The notes under the pieces: model-generated
Databases searched by the model: none
Told to the model about the DNA's origin: nothing
Seen by the model: the letters and a program-made list of their open reading frames with translations, nothing else
Assembly: GCA_964352985.1 (NCBI GenBank)
Contig: CAYGUK010000006.1
Span: 1-62,225 of the forward strand
Length of the DNA stretch: 62,225 nucleotides
Source of the DNA: CAYGUK01 sp964352985
GTDB lineage: Bacteria > Pseudomonadota > Gammaproteobacteria > JAHCLG01
Direction: 5' to 3'
Position numbers and translations under genes: made by a program
In this document: positions 44,945 to 53,026 of the stretch, one piece after another
How the letters are laid out: every line of letters begins with the position of its first letter
How positions within the stretch are numbered: the first letter of the stretch is position 1

Positions 44945-45072
44945 TTTTTTACAGTTTTTATTGTTAATGAGAAATAACTAATTATTTCTAAATTAAGTCT
45001 GAAAAAAACTTGACAAAAAAGGTCTTGTCCTTAAAAAAGCTTTGACTCGGGCTAAAAAACGTCCTTGACATC

Positions 45073-45101
45073 TTGTGATATATTATATCATTACTTATAA
45101 T
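45073..45101 (+). promoter_or_regulatory. Candidate sigma-70 promoter
   Basis: TTGTGA (45073-45078) and a perfect TATAAT (45096-45101) are 17 bp apart, 32 bp upstream of the ATG at 45134. A TTGACA at 45065-45070 lies just outside it. Confidence 0.6.
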
Positions 45102-45133
45102 TATTGATGGGTGTAAGAGTTTGAGGTGTCTCC

Positions 45134-45523
45134 ATGTATCGTTATGGATATCGGTATCGTTTATTAAGTCTAGCTTTCATTTTGTGTGGTGTCTTATTGT
45201 TAATGTTAGCTAACTTGGGCTTTAATCTGCCATTATTTGTTTTAGGTCCATCATTAATTGCTAGTGGTGTTATTATTTTAGGTGCGATTTTAATTCTGAT
45301 TGATCACGGTCAACAAGATAAATACTTAGAGCAAGTTTCATCAAAGTTTGATCAGCTCATGGATTACAAGGAAAAAATATTAGATGAAAGACCTGAAATG
45401 AGTGCAAATGAATTGGAAAAAGAACTCACCTTTTATGCAGATGTTATCAACTTTAAAGAGTTCAAACAATATTTGCGTGATAGAAAACAGGCTCAAAATA
45501 ATCGTAAGCTACATACCGGATAA
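45134..45523 (+). CDS. Small membrane protein of unknown function
   Basis: 129 residues. Two adjacent membrane helices (LLSLAFILCGVLLLMLANLGF and FVLGPSLIASGVIILGAILILI) are followed by a charged cytosolic helix (QDKYLEQVSSKFDQLMDYKEKI) and a basic end. GAGGTG lies about 5 bp before the ATG, and a good promoter lies upstream. No family is recognised. It may be a stress or envelope accessory protein; nothing in the sequence decides this. Confidence 0.7.
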   Translation: MYRYGYRYRLLSLAFILCGVLLLMLANLGFNLPLFVLGPSLIASGVIILGAILILIDHGQQDKYLEQVSSKFDQLMDYKEKILDERPEMSANELEKELTFYADVINFKEFKQYLRDRKQAQNNRKLHTG

Positions 45524-45753
45524 ATCAAATTTTCAAATCTGATTACAATATTGATTAGCTTAAAATATTTTGTATATTGAGCTAATATGTCATTATTTAA
45601 AAATAGAAATTGATCCATTTTATTAATATAGATTGATTTTCAACACTTCAGTTTTCCGATGAGAAACATTTCAAATTTTATTAAATTCTATCTTACTTCT
45701 AAGACTATTCAACTTATCGAAAATAGTTAAATAATGAGAAAAATAAAATACGG

Positions 45754-46944
45754 ATGGAATTAGACATGGCCGCAGTAGATCGGATCTTACCAGTAGACAC
45801 GTTAATATCGCCCGCATTAATACATGATATTTTGAAGACAATAGATTGTAAATATAATCCTGTTAATAAACCATTTGTTTCTCAACCATCGGCTCCTCCA
45901 AGTGATACTCTATCTGTATCTCCACAACACAATTTGGGAGAAGAAGGACAAACTCAAAACTTATTACCAAGTACGAATGGGATAGAATCAGATAGTAAAC
46001 GTGAAGCAGATAGAGGTGCTCAACAATTATTTAACAGTCAAAGAGAAATTATAGCATCAACATTAAGATCGTTGACATCTGAGTATGCTGATGACAAAGA
46101 CCGTGTATCAAATTTTTATATAGGTATTAAACTTTATTTAGACCATCTAAAAAATATTGTAAAACGGCTTAAGAAAAACAAAGCAACATTTTTAAGCGCC
46201 GCATCAGGACGAACAAGCGATCAATTATTAACTCAATATTCAAGTATGGGATCTCATAAACTTTGTACAGAAACAATGGTAAGAAATTTTGTAGATTTAA
46301 TTTTCTCAGATTTTTCTGAAAGTGATGCTATAAATTTAAATAGCGCTATATTAAGTCACAAAAGGGCCTTTGACACTATTTTGAAAAATATTAATATAAA
46401 CCAATATTCGGATTTAGAACAATATTTAGAGGCTTGTATTAATTGTTTTAGTGAATTAATTAAATATGAAACTAACATTTTAACTAGCATAAGAGATGCT
46501 TCCCCTAATCATATTGATGACTTACTTAGTCATGTTCGTCAGTATCAAGAATTAGATAACATGAAATGTCTAATTTATCTTCATATGGCCTGCTGTCAAT
46601 TACCAGTTAATTTTTTTCAAGGACTAGGTTGTGTGGCATTTGATGTAACCAAATGTGCTATTTGCACACCATTATATCTCGCATTTTGTGGGTGGTGTGA
46701 GTATATTGATGAAAAGGATGAACCGTGCGCAACAGATTGTAAAGGTTGTTGGAGAACGTGGGGACCTTGTAAAATTTCTCACACTTATAATTTTTTTAAA
46801 AATGGGAGTAATTGTGGCGATTTCGGTTCTCAAAATGAAGATCCTGCTCCATGTATACAACCAAGTAATTTTGTAAATAAAAGAAAATCAGATCTAGCTC
46901 AAGAATTACAATTAACGCGACCACAATTACAAAGAATGCAATAA
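45754..46944 (+). CDS. Orphan helical protein with Cys-rich hydrophobic C-terminal region (possible effector)
   Basis: No family is recognised. The front (residues 40-80) is polar and Pro/Ser-rich (SQPSAPPSDTLSVSP); residues 90-260 are helical. From about residue 270 comes a Cys-rich hydrophobic region (CLIYLHMACCQLP, GLGCVAF, CAICTPLYLAFCGWCEY, CATDCKGC), about 17 Cys in 100 residues. The 20158-21582 product has a like arrangement. CxxC spacings could bind zinc, or the Cys could be lipidated in a host. ATGs at 45754 and 45766 are both possible starts. The next gene is convergent, 7 bp away. Confidence 0.6.
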   Translation: MELDMAAVDRILPVDTLISPALIHDILKTIDCKYNPVNKPFVSQPSAPPSDTLSVSPQHNLGEEGQTQNLLPSTNGIESDSKREADRGAQQLFNSQREIIASTLRSLTSEYADDKDRVSNFYIGIKLYLDHLKNIVKRLKKNKATFLSAASGRTSDQLLTQYSSMGSHKLCTETMVRNFVDLIFSDFSESDAINLNSAILSHKRAFDTILKNININQYSDLEQYLEACINCFSELIKYETNILTSIRDASPNHIDDLLSHVRQYQELDNMKCLIYLHMACCQLPVNFFQGLGCVAFDVTKCAICTPLYLAFCGWCEYIDEKDEPCATDCKGCWRTWGPCKISHTYNFFKNGSNCGDFGSQNEDPAPCIQPSNFVNKRKSDLAQELQLTRPQLQRMQ

Positions 46945-46951
46945 TTTAGTC

Positions 46952-47305
46952 TTATCTTGTTTTAACCCTTCTATCAACTCCAACTTTTATTATTTGTCTA
47001 TTTCTTTTTCCTTTAGATGGTGATGAAATTGTACCTGAAATAAAAGGTAAAGAATTGCTAAAACTTACTGAATATTGCAATTGATTACGCCAAGACTTAG
47101 GATTTGGCCGACCTTTCACCGTTGGTCTACGATTCTGGAAACATCTATTGGCCTTATTCGGAAATAAATTTGGTAATCTATTTTGGTTACATCTACCACT
47201 ACATGTATTTCTCTCTTTACGGTAAAAATAATTTCGTTCAGAAATATCAGTTTTAATTAAATTTCGTAACTTATTTATGGCTTCTTCTAGACTCCGGTGA
47301 CCCAT
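46952..47305 (-). CDS. Basic Cys-containing ORF in +1 frame to its upstream neighbour
   Basis: 117 residues, strongly basic, with Cys residues early on (NTCSGRCNQNR, NRCFQNRR) and a Lys/Arg-rich end. It starts inside the 47271-47798 gene, 35 bp before that gene's stop, in the +1 frame. Either it is a coupled separate gene, or the two ORFs were one gene of about 280 codons split by an indel. Reading HYGSPE straight into SLEEAINKLRNLIKTD makes a natural helix, which favours a split gene. No family is recognised. Confidence 0.5.
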   Translation of the reverse strand: MGHRSLEEAINKLRNLIKTDISERNYFYRKERNTCSGRCNQNRLPNLFPNKANRCFQNRRPTVKGRPNPKSWRNQLQYSVSFSNSLPFISGTISSPSKGKRNRQIIKVGVDRRVKTR

Positions 47306-47798
47306 AATGACAAATTTTTACATTTTCTCTCAACCTCAACGGTGGATAAACATGAGTGAAAGTTGGATCATCACGATCTGGTGAAAAGCTATATCCACAA
47401 TCCAGTAACCACAATAATTCTTTGCAAGTCCCCTTACCAATATCAATACTTCCATCACGTTTTTGATAAAATCGAATATCAGTCAATAACATAAACCGAC
47501 GTCTTTCTTTAATAGCACCTGCCCAAAAGGCTTTATTTTTATCGAGCGTCCATCTATTCCCATCAAATTCACGCCAAAGTGCGTTTGGTCCAGTTGCTAA
47601 TACTTGTCCAAACCAAATTGAACGATCACCTTTAGCATGAACATCATCAATCTTCCCTTTTAAACGCAGTTCAGTTAAGGATCCAAAATAAATAGGTCCT
47701 TTACTTTTTTTAGCAAGTTGGAAATCAAACTGGTTTCGAAACTCTTCTAATTCTGCGTCATAGTTAAATAAATCAAAATCTTCTGCAGGCGAGAACAT
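47271..47798 (-). CDS. Orphan soluble protein, front part of a possibly split gene
   Basis: 175 residues, mixed alpha/beta, rich in Trp and aromatic residues (SIWFGQVLATGPNALWREFDGNRW, NKAFWAGAIKERRRFMLL). There is no signal peptide or known motif. The last 11 residues overlap the next ORF in the +1 frame. A frameshift near 47290 would fuse the two. The gene faces a 750-bp gap without a clear gene. Effector, toxin-immunity partner or phage remnant cannot be told apart from sequence. Confidence 0.55.
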   Translation of the reverse strand: MFSPAEDFDLFNYDAELEEFRNQFDFQLAKKSKGPIYFGSLTELRLKGKIDDVHAKGDRSIWFGQVLATGPNALWREFDGNRWTLDKNKAFWAGAIKERRRFMLLTDIRFYQKRDGSIDIGKGTCKELLWLLDCGYSFSPDRDDPTFTHVYPPLRLRENVKICHYGSPESRRSHK

Positions 47799-48457
47799 AT
47801 TCTAATCTCTTAATTATTTTTATTCTTAATAAATTAATTGTAAAATAGATGCTGCACTGAACGACTGTCTTATTACAACTACCTGTTATTTAATTCTTTT
47901 TATTAATACTATGCGGTGAAATTAGATAAACGACGACTAATAGAACAATCCATATTGATAAATTTTTCAGATAAGCAGTCAGAGAAAGTAATTTTCAGTA
48001 TTAATCTTATTTTTCTATTTACAGCTATATTACCAATTTTACTCTTTCCCAAAAACTCGATTTTTCTTTTATATAATAATTATAGATACCCTAACAAAAA
48101 AATTATCTAAGAATAATTATTGCTTATAAAGTAGACTTATTTTAGTATTTAAAAGAAATGGAAAAAATAATACAACCTTCTCTTTTCTATAATAAGAACC
48201 ATAATATTTTCTCGTTATTCATGATTAATTAATCACTAATAAATTCAGAAGCAACGGGAAAGCCTATGGGTAGAAACTGTTAGTTCTATTATCCTAGGTA
48301 TCTTCGACATATAATTTTAATAAAAGTAGTTATTAAATAACGGTTTGCCTTTTGGGTCAGTCATGGAATACCGAAACACTGGAAAATATGACTTTGATTC
48401 TTAGGCAACTCTCACTAAAAGAGCCTACCGCGCAATATAAAATCCACTCTATTCCTA

Positions 48458-48491
48458 TTAATTAAAAGATAACCCATTACCTTTTAATTAA
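48458..48491 (+). promoter_or_regulatory. Hairpin upstream of the trpR-like promoter
   Basis: Perfect 11-bp arms TTAATTAAAAG / CTTTTAATTAA with a 12-nt loop, ending 3 bp before the TTGACA box. The arms are A+T-rich. It may be a terminator for anything transcribed from upstream, or part of the control region. Confidence 0.4.
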
Positions 48492-48494
48492 AGG

Positions 48495-48534
48495 TTGACA
48501 GACATGTGATAATGTAATAACGTGATATTACATT
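48495..48534 (+). promoter_or_regulatory. Promoter with palindromic operator of the trpR-like/POT operon
   Basis: A perfect TTGACA (48495-48500) is followed by a 24-bp operator, AATGTAATA-N6-TATTACATT (48511-48534), with perfect 9-bp arms. The operator covers the expected -10 region and ends 12 bp before the first ATG. Autorepression by the downstream TrpR-like protein is the simplest reading. Confidence 0.7.
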
Positions 48535-48546
48535 AATTCAAGCAAT

Positions 48547-48849
48547 ATGACTATTATGAAAACCAATAAAATTGAACAATCCAAATTAAAACATTTATAC
48601 AACGCATTTGCGGCAATTGCCTCTCCCCAGGAAGCTAAATTATTTTTGCAAGATTTGTGTACCCCTGCTGAGTTAGAAGCAATGGCTGATAGATGGGCTA
48701 TCTTACCGATGATTAAAGCAGGCGATGCTTATCGCCATATCCACGAAAAATCAGGTGTCAGCGTCACCACGATTGGTCGAGTAGCGCGCTGTTTAACACA
48801 TGGTTGTGGTGGTTATGAATTAATTTACCAGAGAATAACAATGAAATAG
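48547..48849 (+). CDS. TrpR/YerC-family regulator
   Basis: A 100-residue helical DNA-binding protein: KHLYNAFAAIASPQEAKLFLQDLCTPAELEAMADRW, then the helix-turn-helix HIHEKSGVSVTTIGRVARCL. It matches the TrpR superfamily, nearer to YerC/YecD than to enteric TrpR, so tryptophan as ligand is not certain. ATGs at 48547 and 48556 are both possible. It lies 9 bp before a POT transporter gene and behind a palindromic operator, which suggests it controls peptide uptake. Confidence 0.87.
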   Translation: MTIMKTNKIEQSKLKHLYNAFAAIASPQEAKLFLQDLCTPAELEAMADRWAILPMIKAGDAYRHIHEKSGVSVTTIGRVARCLTHGCGGYELIYQRITMK

Positions 48850-48858
48850 AGAACTTAC

Positions 48859-50310
48859 TTGATGTCATCTTCATTTAAAGAATTTTGTAAAGGGCCGGGT
48901 ATTGTGATCACCACAGTGATGTGGGAATTTTTCAGCTTATTCGGCATGCGTGCTTTACTCGTTTTATACTTAACTCAAAAAATTGGCTTTTCAGATCAAC
49001 ATGCTTTTCAAATTTATGCTGGTTATATTTCATTAATTTGGATTTCACCTTTAGTTGGTGGTTGGCTAGTTGATCAATATCTCGGATATAAACGAGGTAT
49101 TTATTTAGGTTGTATTCTCATTATTATTGGCCACATAGTGTTAAGTTTTCCTGAAGTCAATTCACTTTATATTGGTCTAAGTATAATTATCACTGGCATC
49201 GGATTTTTTAAAACAAGCTCAATCTGCTTGATTGGACGTTTTTATCGACAACAACCTGAAAAAATGTCATTTGCGATGGTCTTGTATTATGTCGGGGGTA
49301 ATATTGGTGCAACCATCGCACCAATAATTTGTGCTTTTTTACAAGAAGAATATAGTTATTCCTTAGCCTTTGCAGCAGCGGCATTTGGCATGTTTTTAGG
49401 TTTAACGGTTTTTTGGCTCGGGCGGCATCAATTACCGCAAGATGATATCCCCTGGATTAAAAGTAAAATACAAAACAAAACCCTATTATTCTGTCTAGCC
49501 GTTTTCATTCTCACCATTTTATTTATTACCTGGTTATTAAAATCTGGCTATGTAGGCTATATGCTGATATTAATTTATATTATTGCCATCGCAGGTTTAT
49601 GGAAAAAAATTAAAAATTTAACGCCTCAACAAAAAAAAGATTTGATGATTATTATTGGCGTAACACTATGTGCCATGTTTTTTTGGATTTTAGATCAACA
49701 AGGAAGTAGCTCGATAAGCTTATTTATCCTTCGCAATATTAATCGTGAAGGGATTCCCACAGGTGCGTTTCAAGCAATCAATCCTTTTATTATTATTGTG
49801 TTTGGATTAATTTTATCTGTAATACTCGCAAAAAGAGCAAAGAAAAATGCACCCCACTCTTTAGCTAAAATTATATTAGGGATAAGTTTATTAACTTTAG
49901 GCTATGGTTTTATTACCTGGGGTGCAAAAATCGCGACCCTCTATGGCAAAGGTCCCTTATGGTCGCCAATTATTAGTTTAACTTTAATGGGCATGGCTGA
50001 ATTATTTATCGATCCGGTGATTCTCTCGAAAATTAATCGCGATGTGCCTAATCAATTATTGGGTAGAGTGACAGCAGTTTACTATTTATTTGTTGGCGCT
50101 TTAGCAAATTATTTATCTGGCCTTGTTGCCGATTTATCAACCATTCCTAAATCTATTTCAGAATCGAAAAATTTAATTCAATCATCACACATTTATTTAC
50201 ACGTATTTTCGCAAATAACCTGGGTGAGTTTCGCTTTTTGTTTAATATTAATCTGTTTATTATTTATATCAATGCGAATTCAAATACTAAAAAAAGGTAA
50301 AATTATATAG
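48859..50310 (+). CDS. POT/PTR-family proton-dependent oligopeptide transporter
   Basis: 483 residues, about 12-14 membrane helices. POT signatures: MWEFFSLFGMRALLVLYLTQKIG in helix 1 (the usual E-x-F-x-x-x-G-M-R pattern), GGWLVDQYLGYKRGI in helix 2, FFKTSSICLIGRFY and YYVGGNIGATIAPIICAFL. Relatives import di- and tripeptides with protons. Peptides are a likely carbon and nitrogen source in a host vacuole. It lies 9 bp behind the TrpR-like gene and is probably in the same operon under the palindromic operator. Confidence 0.9.
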   Translation: MMSSSFKEFCKGPGIVITTVMWEFFSLFGMRALLVLYLTQKIGFSDQHAFQIYAGYISLIWISPLVGGWLVDQYLGYKRGIYLGCILIIIGHIVLSFPEVNSLYIGLSIIITGIGFFKTSSICLIGRFYRQQPEKMSFAMVLYYVGGNIGATIAPIICAFLQEEYSYSLAFAAAAFGMFLGLTVFWLGRHQLPQDDIPWIKSKIQNKTLLFCLAVFILTILFITWLLKSGYVGYMLILIYIIAIAGLWKKIKNLTPQQKKDLMIIIGVTLCAMFFWILDQQGSSSISLFILRNINREGIPTGAFQAINPFIIIVFGLILSVILAKRAKKNAPHSLAKIILGISLLTLGYGFITWGAKIATLYGKGPLWSPIISLTLMGMAELFIDPVILSKINRDVPNQLLGRVTAVYYLFVGALANYLSGLVADLSTIPKSISESKNLIQSSHIYLHVFSQITWVSFAFCLILICLLFISMRIQILKKGKII

Positions 50311-50386
50311 CACAATCTATTTTAATTAAGTACGAAGAAAAACAACCATACTTTTACATCGTTAGTAGTTTATGTTAATTAGTAAC

Positions 50387-50761
50387 TTAGGGCTTGGCCT
50401 TTTGTAATGTTCTAACAAAATTGTTATATTTATCACAAAATTCCGAGTTTGCCCTCATGTTATCAACAAAAAAACTTAATAAATTTTCATTTTTATTGAA
50501 AAATTCAATTAATGACTTACCTTGATCCTCATCAAATTGCATAATACAATTTGTATATTTTTTCTGGTCATCTTGCGACTCTAAAACAGACATTAATTTA
50601 GCATTCAATTCATCAAATGTTTTTTTATCTGCAGCATCTAAACTCTCGACAAACAACTTAATACCATCAATAGAAGAAAACGGTGCTTGAAAAAATTTAA
50701 TATTCGGCGTAAAAAATTGTATTGCTCGAAATATACGAACTCGATTTGGTGACACAAACAT
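50387..50761 (-). CDS. Orphan small soluble protein
   Basis: 124 residues, no known motif. A short N-terminal segment (NRVRIFRAIQFFTPNIKFFQ) precedes an amphipathic helical body. No signal peptide is present. The gene stands alone between the POT transporter and der. The start is the first ATG, with no strong ribosome-binding site. Confidence rests on length and codon pattern only. Confidence 0.5.
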   Translation of the reverse strand: MFVSPNRVRIFRAIQFFTPNIKFFQAPFSSIDGIKLFVESLDAADKKTFDELNAKLMSVLESQDDQKKYTNCIMQFDEDQGKSLIEFFNKNENLLSFFVDNMRANSEFCDKYNNFVRTLQKAKP

Positions 50762-50872
50762 AATGATTCTACTTTCTTATTTTAACTGATAAGTAATAAT
50801 ATAACATAAAATGGATTAATTGTTTATAGCCCTATAATTTATAAAAATACTTAGAGAAATAATACTAAGTCT

Positions 50873-52270
50873 TTATTTTTTCTTAACAAACTTCATCAAA
50901 CGCTTTTTACGCCGAATCTGTCTCTCTGTTAATTGATTTTTTCGTCCTTTAAAAGGATTATCACTTGATTTAAATTCAAGGAGTAACGGCGTCCCGATTA
51001 ATTTCAATTTTTTCCGGTAAAAATTCGCCAAAAATCGGCGATAACTTTCCGGTGTTTTTTCAGCTTGAGCGCCGTGGAAAACAATAATTGGTGGATTAGC
51101 ACCACCGCTATGAGCAAATTTTAATTTAATTCTACGACCTCGAATTAAGGGCAATTGATGTTCCGATTGCGCTTGTTCTAACAATTTAGTTAGTACTGAG
51201 GTATTCAATTCACGCGTAGCTGAATCATAAGCTCTTTTGATGGCGGGATATAAATCACCCACCCCAGAACCATGAAGAGCGGAAATCATAAAAATTTCAA
51301 CATAAGATATAAAAGCGAGTTTACGTGCAAGCGTATCTTTGATAACGAATTTTTGATCATTCGTCATATCATCCCATTTATTAACCGCAATCACTAATGA
51401 TTTGCCTGCTTTTAAAACATGACCGATAATATGTAAATCCTGTTCTGCAATTTCTTCATGCGCATTTAACACAATACAAGCTACATGGCATTCATTGATA
51501 GCTTGTAATGTTTTAATCGCAGAAAACTTTTCTAAGGCTTCATTAACTCGAGCGCGTCGTCTAATCCCTGCCGTATCAATTAAAATATAATCTTCATTAC
51601 GATGGGTAAAAGGGATCATGATAGAATCCATGGTTGTTCCAGGTTTATCATAAACAACAACACGTTCTTCACCCAACATGCGATTGATCAGTGTGGATTT
51701 TCCAACATTGGGGCGCCCTACAAGTGCTAATTTTATCGCGTTATCTTTTTTAGTCTCTTCTTCTTCACCGTTAGATTCTGCTTTGAAGTTGGCAAATACC
51801 GTTTCAATTAAACCATTCAATCCCCGGCCATCTCCTGCGGCAATACCAATAATTGGCGCAAATCCAAACTGATGAAAATCAGCCAATGCAATATCAGGAT
51901 CTTGCCCATCAATTTTATTGACGACGAGAAATGTTGGTTTTTTTATTTTTCTTAGTTCTTGGCAAATCACATTATCTGCAGCAGTACTTCCCGCTTTGCC
52001 ATCGACGACAAATAAAATGATATCAGCTTCATCTAAAGCAATTTTAGCTTGCTTGGCACGAAGACTTTCGATTTCATCTTCATCTAATCCCATCCCGCCT
52101 GTGTCAACGACTATAAATTGGTGATCTTTAAAATCAGCTCGCCCGTATTGCCGATCTCGCGTTACACCCGGCTGATCGGCCACAAGCGCATCGCGACTTT
52201 TTGTTAATCGATTAAATAGTGTTGATTTACCAACATTAGGCGCGCCAACGATAACAACGACTGGTAACAT
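50873..52270 (-). CDS. der: Der (EngA), double GTPase for ribosome assembly
   Basis: Two tandem GTP-binding domains: GAPNVGKSTLFNRL with DTGG (residues 8-60) and GRPNVGKSTLINRM with DTAGI (from about 184), with NKID and NKWD specificity motifs. A KH-like domain follows. The very basic tail (KGRKNQLTERQIRRKKRLM) is typical. Der is essential for 50S maturation. Length is 465 residues. It is last of the hisS-yfgM-der run; bamB, normally between yfgM and der, is missing. Confidence 0.97.
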   Translation of the reverse strand: MLPVVVIVGAPNVGKSTLFNRLTKSRDALVADQPGVTRDRQYGRADFKDHQFIVVDTGGMGLDEDEIESLRAKQAKIALDEADIILFVVDGKAGSTAADNVICQELRKIKKPTFLVVNKIDGQDPDIALADFHQFGFAPIIGIAAGDGRGLNGLIETVFANFKAESNGEEEETKKDNAIKLALVGRPNVGKSTLINRMLGEERVVVYDKPGTTMDSIMIPFTHRNEDYILIDTAGIRRRARVNEALEKFSAIKTLQAINECHVACIVLNAHEEIAEQDLHIIGHVLKAGKSLVIAVNKWDDMTNDQKFVIKDTLARKLAFISYVEIFMISALHGSGVGDLYPAIKRAYDSATRELNTSVLTKLLEQAQSEHQLPLIRGRRIKLKFAHSGGANPPIIVFHGAQAEKTPESYRRFLANFYRKKLKLIGTPLLLEFKSSDNPFKGRKNQLTERQIRRKKRLMKFVKKK

Positions 52271-52303
52271 ACTTAACCTATTTACAAAGAGCTATGATGC
52301 TTA

Positions 52304-52338
52304 AACTATTTATTTTAATTTTATTAAAATAAATAGTT
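52304..52338. repeat. A+T-rich 15-bp inverted repeat between yfgM and der
   Basis: AACTATTTATTTTAA and TTAAAATAAATAGTT are perfect 15-bp arms 5 bp apart. It occupies the yfgM-der gap, the place where bamB sits in relatives. No G+C-rich stem or T tail is present, so a classical terminator is doubtful; an mRNA processing hairpin is possible. Confidence 0.5.
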
Positions 52339-52372
52339 AAGATGGATTGATCACTTTTACTAAAAACTAAAT

Positions 52373-53026
52373 TCATGTATTTTTTCCAACCTTAATACTA
52401 CCACCAACATGAACTAATTTCATTTTCAAGATGGGTCGATTAATTTCACCTTTTGGTAATTCTTGTAATGCTAAGCTATAAGCTTCACGTGCTTTTTGAT
52501 CTTTACCCATTGTTTGAAAAATATCACCTTTTATTTCATTGACTGCTGGATAAAAAGATTTATCTTCAATTTTAGACAACACAGCCAAAGCAAGTTCTGG
52601 TTTTTTTTCTTCGACAAGTACTCTAGCATCACGAATTCTAGCTAATTCTTTTAAGATGGTTGATTTACCATGATTAAATGCCCATTGATAATTTATATCT
52701 GCATCAAGATATTTTTTTTGTTCAATTTCTTGTTTTGCTAATATTAAAGCTGCTGCTTGCGAATAAGCTGTCGATGAATATTTATTCATTAAATCTTCAG
52801 TTAAACTTTGCACAGCTGCATTATCTTTACTATTAAAATTTACTAACACTTGTTCATATAAGATAGAGGCTTGTCCCACAATTTTTAAACGATGTGATTG
52901 CCAAAAGCGCCAACCAAATACAATTATGCTCGCAATAACAACACCAGCGATAAGCGGTGCCCCGTATTGTTTCCATAACCGCTTTAATTGATCAATTTGT
53001 TCTTTTTCAGAAATATAAGTATTCAT
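52373..53026 (-). CDS. yfgM: YfgM, periplasmic TPR-like ancillary SecYEG subunit
   Basis: 217 residues with one N-terminal membrane anchor (APLIAGVVIASIIVFGWRFW, residues 19-38) and a helical periplasmic domain of TPR type (VLSKIEDKSFYPAVNEIKGD, KDQKAREAYSLALQELP). E. coli YfgM associates with SecYEG and the chaperone PpiD. The ATG overlaps the hisS stop by 4 bp (ATGA). Confidence 0.9.
   Translation of the reverse strand: MNTYISEKEQIDQLKRLWKQYGAPLIAGVVIASIIVFGWRFWQSHRLKIVGQASILYEQVLVNFNSKDNAAVQSLTEDLMNKYSSTAYSQAAALILAKQEIEQKKYLDADINYQWAFNHGKSTILKELARIRDARVLVEEKKPELALAVLSKIEDKSFYPAVNEIKGDIFQTMGKDQKAREAYSLALQELPKGEINRPILKMKLVHVGGSIKVGKNT

Larger units (their letters stand above)
47799..48546. 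other. 748-bp intergenic region upstream of the trpR-like gene
   Basis: No convincing gene. It is A+T-rich with scattered stops. A 64-codon GTG-initiated frame (47916-48110) has no ribosome-binding site and is not accepted. Near its right end are a hairpin (48458-48491) and the promoter/operator of the trpR-like gene, annotated separately. Confidence 0.5.

Noticed and set aside
45001..45072. TTGACA-like boxes at 45009 and 45065 as the main promoter
   Set aside because: Neither has a -10 box at 16-18 bp; the TTGTGA/TATAAT pair at 45073-45101 fits better.
47916..48110. 64-codon GTG-initiated frame with a hydrophobic segment
   Set aside because: No Shine-Dalgarno sequence, a rare-start codon, and a composition expected from random A+T-rich sequence. 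It could be real, but nothing supports it.
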